From positions 1 through 6,470 of the forward strand of contig JAICIW010000134.1 of NCBI GenBank assembly GCA_025928735.1: a stretch of 6,470 nucleotides of DNA, read 5' to 3'. The DNA comes from Rhodanobacteraceae bacterium (GTDB lineage: Bacteria > Pseudomonadota > Gammaproteobacteria > Xanthomonadales > Rhodanobacteraceae). The notes under the pieces were generated by a model. That model searched no databases. It was not told where the DNA came from and saw nothing but the letters and a program-made list of their open reading frames with translations. The position numbers were made by a program, and so were the translations under genes. Shown in pieces: positions 1 through 6,470 of the stretch. The stretch's first letter is position 1. Every line of letters begins with the position of its first letter.

Positions 1-457
1 CATCGATCAAGCTGGCGCCGAGCGCGTCGTCGGGACTGGTGAAGGTCGCCAGTTGGATGTCGTTCGCCAGCCGCAGGCACCATTCCGAGGGCGTGTCCGC
101 CTGCAACGCGCCCGCCTCCGAAAGCAGCGGACGCAGCGTCGTGGCCAACGCGTCCGCGTCCGCGTCGGAGAGGTCACCGATCGGGCACGCCATCAGCCGT
201 GCACCAGTGGCTTCGCTGCGCACGTACGCAGGATCCGCGCACAACCAATTTGCGCCGCCCGCATCGCCAGCGTGACAGTGATGGCGCAATGCTGCCGCGG
301 GAACGCCGTCGCCGTCGAAACGAAAATGGTCACGCACCGCCGCCATGCGGCCATTCCGCGCATCCGGCAACCGGTCGCCGCGCGCAAGCCACTGGTGGAA
401 TGCGGGATGCGCATCGGCATGCGCGAGCGGCGGCATCAGGACGTGCAACGTGCTCAT
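1..457 (-). CDS. rpfE: RpfE/COG4255-family protein of unknown function, N-terminal part
   Basis: The first 152 codons are visible with no stop; the 3' end lies beyond the left edge. The protein begins MSTLHVLMPPLAHADAH. It then has a segment rich in Gly, Ala and Asp (about 68-79, AGDAGGANWLCADPAYVR continuing to 85), and a helical Asp/Ala-rich stretch ending TLRPLLSEAG. The pattern of a short LLLP-like start and W-L-x-A-D-P-x-x-x-R in mid-protein is what I recall for RpfE/COG4255, sometimes misnamed phosphoglycerate mutase. In Xanthomonas, rpfE lies near recJ and greA at the edge of the DSF-signalling cluster, but its biochemical role is unknown. The ATG overlaps the yheS TGA by four bases (ATGA) and has only a weak ribosome site, so coupling is likely. 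No signal peptide or membrane segment is visible. The family call is from memory, so moderately sure. Confidence 0.68.
   Translation of the reverse strand, partial: MSTLHVLMPPLAHADAHPAFHQWLARGDRLPDARNGRMAAVRDHFRFDGDGVPAAALRHHCHAGDAGGANWLCADPAYVRSEATGARLMACPIGDLSDADADALATTLRPLLSEAGALQADTPSEWCLRLANDIQLATFTSPDDALGASLID
149..166. repeat. Three tandem CGCGTC hexamers in rpfE
   Basis: Three exact copies of CGCGTC in a row, read as GACGCG on the coding strand, encode Asp-Ala-Asp-Ala-Asp-Ala in the RpfE-family protein. The unit is a multiple of three, so copy changes would lengthen or shorten the protein without a frameshift. Three copies is few, and codon bias alone could produce this. Confidence 0.5.
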
Positions 458-2361
458 GCCGCGTCCGATTCCATGGCTTCGTAGCGCGCCAGCCATTCGG
501 TTTCGAGTACCGCCTTTTCCTCGCGCAGGGCATTCTGTTCGCGCCCGATGTCCGCAAGCACGGCGGTAGGCCCTGTGTAGATTGCGGGATCGGCCAGCCG
601 CTCCTGCAAGGCGGACAACGCGGCATCGATCTTCGCCACGCGCGTCTCGATTTTCTCCAATTGCTTGCGCTGGGCCCGCTGGCGCTCACGCTCGGCGGCG
701 GCTTCGCGACGCCGTTCGCGGGGATCGGCGGTTTGCGCTTTTGCGTCGCCGCGTTCGGCCGGTTCGCCGCCGCGCGTGCGCAACCAGCGCGCGTAGTCCT
801 CGAGATCACCGTCGAACGATTCGACCACACCATCGGCCACGCGCCAGAAGCTGTCGCACACCAGCCCGAGCAAGTGGCGATCGTGCGCGACCAGCACCAA
901 TGCACCGGGAAAATCGTTCAACGCATCGGCCAACGCGCCGCGCATGTCGAGGTCGAGGTGATTGGTCGGTTCGTCCAGCACCAGCAGGTTGGGTTTACCC
1001 CATGCGATCAGCGCCAGTGCCAGCCGCGCGCGCTCGCCGCCCGAAAACCCGTCCACGGGTTCGAAGGCGCGATCCCCTGCGAAATGCCACTTGCCGAGCC
1101 AGTCGCGCAAAGTTTGCGGTGGCGTTCCGGGTGCGAGGTCACGCAGGTGATCGAACGGCGTTTCGCCCGCCCTCAGGTTCTCCACCGTGTGCTGCGCGAA
1201 ATAGCCGATCGACAAATCCTTGTGCGCGGTGCGCTCGCCAGCCAACAGCGGCAAATCGCCGACCAGCGTCTTGACCAGCGTGGATTTGCCCGCGCCGTTG
1301 GGACCCAGCAAACCGATCCGGTCGCCCGCCTGGACGCTGAACCGCACGTTGCTCAGCACTTTGAGTCCCTCTCCCGCCGGGAGAGGGGAAAAACAATAAC
1401 CCGCATCGACATGTTCCAGCTTCAGCATCGATTGCGGGAGGCGTTCGGGTTCCGGAAATCGAAACTCGAAAGCGCGCTCGACGCGCACGGCTTCCGTGCC
1501 GGAGAGTTTTTCCAGACGCTTGACGCGCGATTGTGCCTGGCGCGCCTTGGTGGCCTTCGCCCGGAAGCGATCGATGAACGATTGCAGATGCGCACGCTCG
1601 GTTTGTTCCTTCGCGAATGCGGCCTGCTGCTGGTGCAGGCGCTCGGCGCGCTGGCGCTCGAAGTCGCTGTAGTTGCCCGCGTAGAGTCGCGCCGCGCCCT
1701 GCTCCAGGTGCAACACGTGATCGACGGTGCCGTCGAGAAATTCGCGGTCGTGCGAAATCACCATCAGCGTGCGCGGATAGCGCCGCAACCATTGCTCCAG
1801 CCACAGCACCGCATCGAGATCGAGATGGTTGGTCGGTTCGTCCAGCAACAACAGGTCGGACGGTGCCATCAGCGCGCGCGCGAGGTTCAGGCGTCCGCGC
1901 CAGCCGCCGGAAAATTCCGCGACGGTTTTTTCATGATCGTCCGGTTTGAACCCCAGCCCGTGCAGCAGGCGTCCGGCACGGGCACGGCCGTCGTAGCCGC
2001 CCATCGCGTCGATGCGTTGATGGGCCGAGGCCGCCGCAGCATGGTCGCCATCGGTTTGCGCACGCGCTTCGTCGGCCAGCGCCGCGGCCAGTTCGATGTC
2101 GCCACCCAGCACATAGTCGATGGCGCGATCGGCCAACGCAGGCGTTTCCTGCGCGACCGATGCAATGCGCAAACCCGCGGGCACGTCCAGCGCACCGGCG
2201 TCGGCTTCAACCTCGCCCAGGATCGCCGCGAACAGGCTGGACTTGCCGCTGCCATTGCGCCCGGCCACACCGATTTTCCAGCCGTCGTGCAGCGCTGCGT
2301 CGACGCCCTCGAGCAACAGACGGCCGCCACGGCGCAGCGCAAAATTGCGGAAGGCGATCAC
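454..2361 (-). CDS. yheS: ABC-F family ATPase, YheS type
   Basis: ABC-F proteins have two ATPase domains and no membrane segments; they bind the ribosomal E site and act on stalled or slow translation. The 635-residue protein matches E. coli YheS (about 637) along its length as I remember it, better than EttA or Uup. Domain 1 has Walker A GRNGSGKSS (34-42), signature SGGWR (151-155), Walker B with DEPTNHLD (174-181, catalytic E175) and switch H204. The linker (about 235-285) is the charged helical arm that reaches the P-site tRNA. Domain 2 has A-loop Y322, Walker A GPNGAGKST (353-361), signature SGGER (440-444), DEPTNHLD (463-470, E464) and H493. A charged, probably coiled-coil tail covers about 540-630. 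The GTG start overlaps the greA stop, and there is no strong ribosome site, so coupling is likely. Residues 325-332 (SPLPAGEG) are encoded by a palindromic repeat and look like an insertion. Catalytic motifs are all intact. Confidence 0.94.
   Translation of the reverse strand: MIAFRNFALRRGGRLLLEGVDAALHDGWKIGVAGRNGSGKSSLFAAILGEVEADAGALDVPAGLRIASVAQETPALADRAIDYVLGGDIELAAALADEARAQTDGDHAAAASAHQRIDAMGGYDGRARAGRLLHGLGFKPDDHEKTVAEFSGGWRGRLNLARALMAPSDLLLLDEPTNHLDLDAVLWLEQWLRRYPRTLMVISHDREFLDGTVDHVLHLEQGAARLYAGNYSDFERQRAERLHQQQAAFAKEQTERAHLQSFIDRFRAKATKARQAQSRVKRLEKLSGTEAVRVERAFEFRFPEPERLPQSMLKLEHVDAGYCFSPLPAGEGLKVLSNVRFSVQAGDRIGLLGPNGAGKSTLVKTLVGDLPLLAGERTAHKDLSIGYFAQHTVENLRAGETPFDHLRDLAPGTPPQTLRDWLGKWHFAGDRAFEPVDGFSGGERARLALALIAWGKPNLLVLDEPTNHLDLDMRGALADALNDFPGALVLVAHDRHLLGLVCDSFWRVADGVVESFDGDLEDYARWLRTRGGEPAERGDAKAQTADPRERRREAAAERERQRAQRKQLEKIETRVAKIDAALSALQERLADPAIYTGPTAVLADIGREQNALREEKAVLETEWLARYEAMESDAA
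1366..1388. repeat. Palindromic repeat inside yheS coding sequence
   Basis: A perfect 9-bp inverted repeat, CCCTCTCCC and GGGAGAGGG, is separated by three bases (arms 1367-1375 and 1379-1387). It extends to a T/G pair at the outer ends, which would be G-U in RNA. It resembles short palindromes that I recall being scattered between genes in Xanthomonadaceae and relatives. Here it lies in frame in yheS and encodes SPLPAGEG (residues 325-332). A terminator role is unlikely: the T run adjoins the stem on the 5' side in the direction of yheS transcription, and no T run follows. Confidence 0.75.
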
Positions 2362-2834
2362 ACGTAACGCACGCCCACGATTTCGTAATTGCGCTCGCCG
2401 GCCGGTGCATCGAAGCCGAAGCTGTCGCCTTCGTTCTTGCCGATCATCGCGCGCGCGATGGGCGACGAAACCGCGATCAGACCCTGCTTGATGTCGGCCT
2501 CGATGTCGCCCACGATTCGGTAAGTGACCTTGTCGCCGCTGTCGGCGTCCTCGAGGTCCACCAGCGCGCCGAACACGACCTTGCCACCCGGATTCAGCGT
2601 GGCGGGATCGATGATCTGCGCGGTCGAAAGCGCCGCCTCGATGCGCTGGATGCGGCCCTCGATGAAGCCCTGCTGCTCGCGCGCGGCGTTGTATTCGGCG
2701 TTTTCGCTCAAGTCGCCATGCGCGCGCGCTTCGGCGATCGCGGCGATGACCTTCGGGCGGTCGACGGATTTCAGGTTGTCCAGCTCGGCGCGCAGGCGCT
2801 CGGAACCGGCTTTGGTCATGGGGGCTCGCTGCAT
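2358..2834 (-). CDS. greA: Transcription elongation factor GreA
   Basis: GreA enters the RNA polymerase secondary channel and stimulates cleavage of backtracked RNA, rescuing stalled complexes. The protein is 158 residues, the same length as E. coli GreA. The N-terminal coiled coil (about 1-75) carries the tip sequence HGDLSENAEY at 39-48 with the acidic pair D41 and E44, which coordinates catalytic Mg2+ in the polymerase site. It is followed by AREQQGFIEGRI at 51-62. The C-terminal globular domain (about 80-158) has the conserved SPIARAMIGK at 124-133. The start is set by AGGAG seven bases upstream and by the family N-terminus; an upstream extension to 3032 is open but unlike GreA. The TGA stop overlaps the GTG start of the next gene (GTGA), suggesting translational coupling. 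Family members are distinguished from GreB mainly by overall sequence, and this one reads clearly as GreA. Confidence 0.97.
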   Translation of the reverse strand: MQRAPMTKAGSERLRAELDNLKSVDRPKVIAAIAEARAHGDLSENAEYNAAREQQGFIEGRIQRIEAALSTAQIIDPATLNPGGKVVFGALVDLEDADSGDKVTYRIVGDIEADIKQGLIAVSSPIARAMIGKNEGDSFGFDAPAGERNYEIVGVRYV

Positions 2835-2841
2835 GGCGGGA

Positions 2842-2846
2842 CTCCT
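2842..2846 (-). promoter_or_regulatory. Shine-Dalgarno of greA
   Basis: AGGAG on the minus strand lies seven bases upstream of the ATG at 2834. It decides the start: the protein begins MQRAPMTK and is exactly 158 residues. The in-frame Met at residue 6 and the upstream in-frame Mets have no comparable site. Confidence 0.88.
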
Positions 2847-2857
2847 GTATTGCATGC

Positions 2858-2882
2858 GGGCGCAGTCATGAACTTCGCGCCC
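2858..2882 (-). repeat. Hairpin in the greA leader
   Basis: A 6-bp perfect inverted repeat (GGGCGC / GCGCCC) encloses 13 bases that can add a small inner AGT/ACT stem. It ends 11 bases upstream of the greA Shine-Dalgarno sequence, so in the greA mRNA it would be a 5' leader hairpin. It does not cover the ribosome site. A regulatory role is inferred only from its position. Confidence 0.35.
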
Positions 2883-2901
2883 ATTGATGAAAAGGCTGTT
2901 G

Positions 2902-2925
2902 TGAAAAGTCAGGCCATGGATGGCC
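2902..2925 (-). terminator. Weak candidate intrinsic terminator after carB
   Basis: On the minus strand GGCCA-TCCA-TGGCC forms a 5-bp stem with a 4-base loop (2912-2925), followed three bases later by TTTT. Position and orientation suit partial termination of carAB transcripts before greA. The stem is short and the T run is not directly attached, so this is only a candidate. A protein-binding site (the core contains CCATGG) is an alternative. Confidence 0.3.
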
Positions 2926-2981
2926 GTTCTGGTGTTGCCTGAGGCATTACGGGTAGCTCTGCGAAGTGGTCTGGCGATGCG

Positions 2982-2999
2982 GCGATCATGGAAGATCGC
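2982..2999 (-). repeat. Inverted repeat just after carB
   Basis: A perfect 6-bp inverted repeat (GCGATC / GATCGC) with a 6-base loop begins 10 bases after the carB stop. On the minus-strand transcript it would form a short 3' hairpin. No T run follows, so it is not a standard intrinsic terminator. It could protect the carB 3' end or be chance in GC-rich DNA. Confidence 0.35.
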
Positions 3000-3009
3000 A
3001 CGAATATGG

Positions 3010-6278
<3,269 letters not shown>

Positions 6279-6279
<1 letters not shown>

Positions 6280-6470
6280 CAGCGTGCCTCCTGCATCAGG
6301 TTCGCGAACCGCGCGAACAGATACGCGATGTCGTGGGGTCCGGGGCTCGCTTCCGGATGACCCTGGAAACAGAACGCGGGACGGTCGGTGAGTGCGAAGC
6401 CCTGCAGCGAACCATCGAACAAAGAGATATGCGTGGTGCGCACATTGGATGGAAGCGTGGCGGGATCGAC
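6279..6470 (-). CDS. carA: Carbamoyl-phosphate synthetase small (glutaminase) subunit, C-terminal fragment
   Basis: This is the last 63 codons and the TGA stop of carA; the rest lies beyond the right edge. The CarA subunit hydrolyses glutamine and passes ammonia through a tunnel to CarB for cytoplasmic carbamoyl-phosphate synthesis. The visible part is the end of the class I glutamine amidotransferase domain. It contains a segment reading FCFQGHPEASPGPHD, in which His38 and Glu40 of the fragment (about 6351-6359) are the His and Glu of the Cys-His-Glu triad. The nucleophilic Cys is out of view. The segment before it (SLFDGSLQGF) and the short tail after it match the E. coli CarA end as I remember it. 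The stop overlaps the carB start by one base (TGATG), and the carB Shine-Dalgarno sequence lies inside the last carA codons, so the two are co-transcribed and probably translationally coupled. Identification is secure. Confidence 0.96.
6287..6292 (-). promoter_or_regulatory. Shine-Dalgarno of carB
   Basis: A full AGGAGG on the minus strand lies seven bases upstream of the carB ATG and inside the last codons of carA. It fixes the carB start and shows that carB has a strong ribosome site of its own despite the one-base overlap with carA. Confidence 0.9.

Larger units (their letters stand above)
2835..3009 (-). other. carB-greA intergenic region (175 bp)
   Basis: This is the only non-coding stretch in the window. 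Read in the minus direction it holds three inverted repeats (2982-2999, 2912-2925 and 2858-2882), a short T run after the second one, and the greA Shine-Dalgarno sequence. I found no good sigma-70 promoter. The best partial match is CTGACT followed 17 bases later by CATCAA, which is too weak to call. The greA frame stays open through the whole stretch up to 3032, but nothing there resembles GreA, so I treat it as leader rather than coding. Confidence 0.75.

Noticed and set aside
193..420. 75-codon minus-strand open frame inside the rpfE region
   Set aside because: It is out of frame with the longer coding frame starting at 457, which overlaps the yheS stop and matches a known family.
962..1847. 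A 19-base exact direct repeat at 962-980 and 1829-1847
   Set aside because: Both copies encode the L-L-D-E-P-T-N Walker B segment of the two ATPase domains of yheS. The match reflects the conserved motif and shared codon choice, not a mobile repeat.
199..2367. 722-codon open frame on the plus strand, antisense to yheS and part of rpfE
   Set aside because: It reads as low-complexity Arg/Ala/Gln/His-rich sequence with no recognisable family, and it lies opposite genes with clear motifs. Codon bias in GC-rich DNA leaves such frames open.
2874..2911. Possible sigma-70 promoter for greA (CTGACT, 17 bases, CATCAA)
   Set aside because: The -10 element matches at only three of six positions and no supporting feature was seen, so it cannot be called.

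Overview
The window looks like an ordinary chromosomal housekeeping region of a GC-rich gammaproteobacterium. The best guess is the Lysobacterales (Xanthomonadales), perhaps Rhodanobacteraceae. This rests on an RpfE-family gene beside greA and carAB, which resembles the flank of the Xanthomonas rpf cluster, and on a palindromic repeat of a kind common in that group. The taxonomic placement comes from remembered gene order and protein similarity, not from a search.

All five genes lie on the minus strand. In transcription order they are: the 3' end of carA (6279-6470), complete carB (3010-6279), a 175-bp intergenic stretch (2835-3009), complete greA (2358-2834), a complete YheS-type ABC-F ATPase gene (454-2361), and the 5' part of an RpfE/COG4255-family gene (1-457), which runs off the left edge. 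No tRNA, rRNA, CRISPR array, insertion sequence or phage gene was seen.

There are two transcriptional blocks. carA and carB overlap by one base (TGATG) and encode the two subunits of carbamoyl-phosphate synthetase, which feeds arginine and pyrimidine synthesis. After the intergenic stretch, greA, yheS and rpfE form a tightly packed chain with a 4-base overlap at each junction (GTGA, then ATGA). This chain joins a transcript-cleavage factor, a ribosome-associated ATPase and a protein of unknown function, and the overlaps point to translational coupling.

I found no convincing new multi-gene system. The most unusual signal is a short GC-rich palindrome (1367-1387) sitting in frame inside the second ATPase domain of yheS. 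It appears to add about eight residues next to the A-loop tyrosine and looks like a palindromic repeat that entered a coding sequence without breaking it. Lesser points are three inverted repeats between carB and greA and the uncharacterised gene at the left edge. The long open frames on the plus strand are antisense shadows of these genes.
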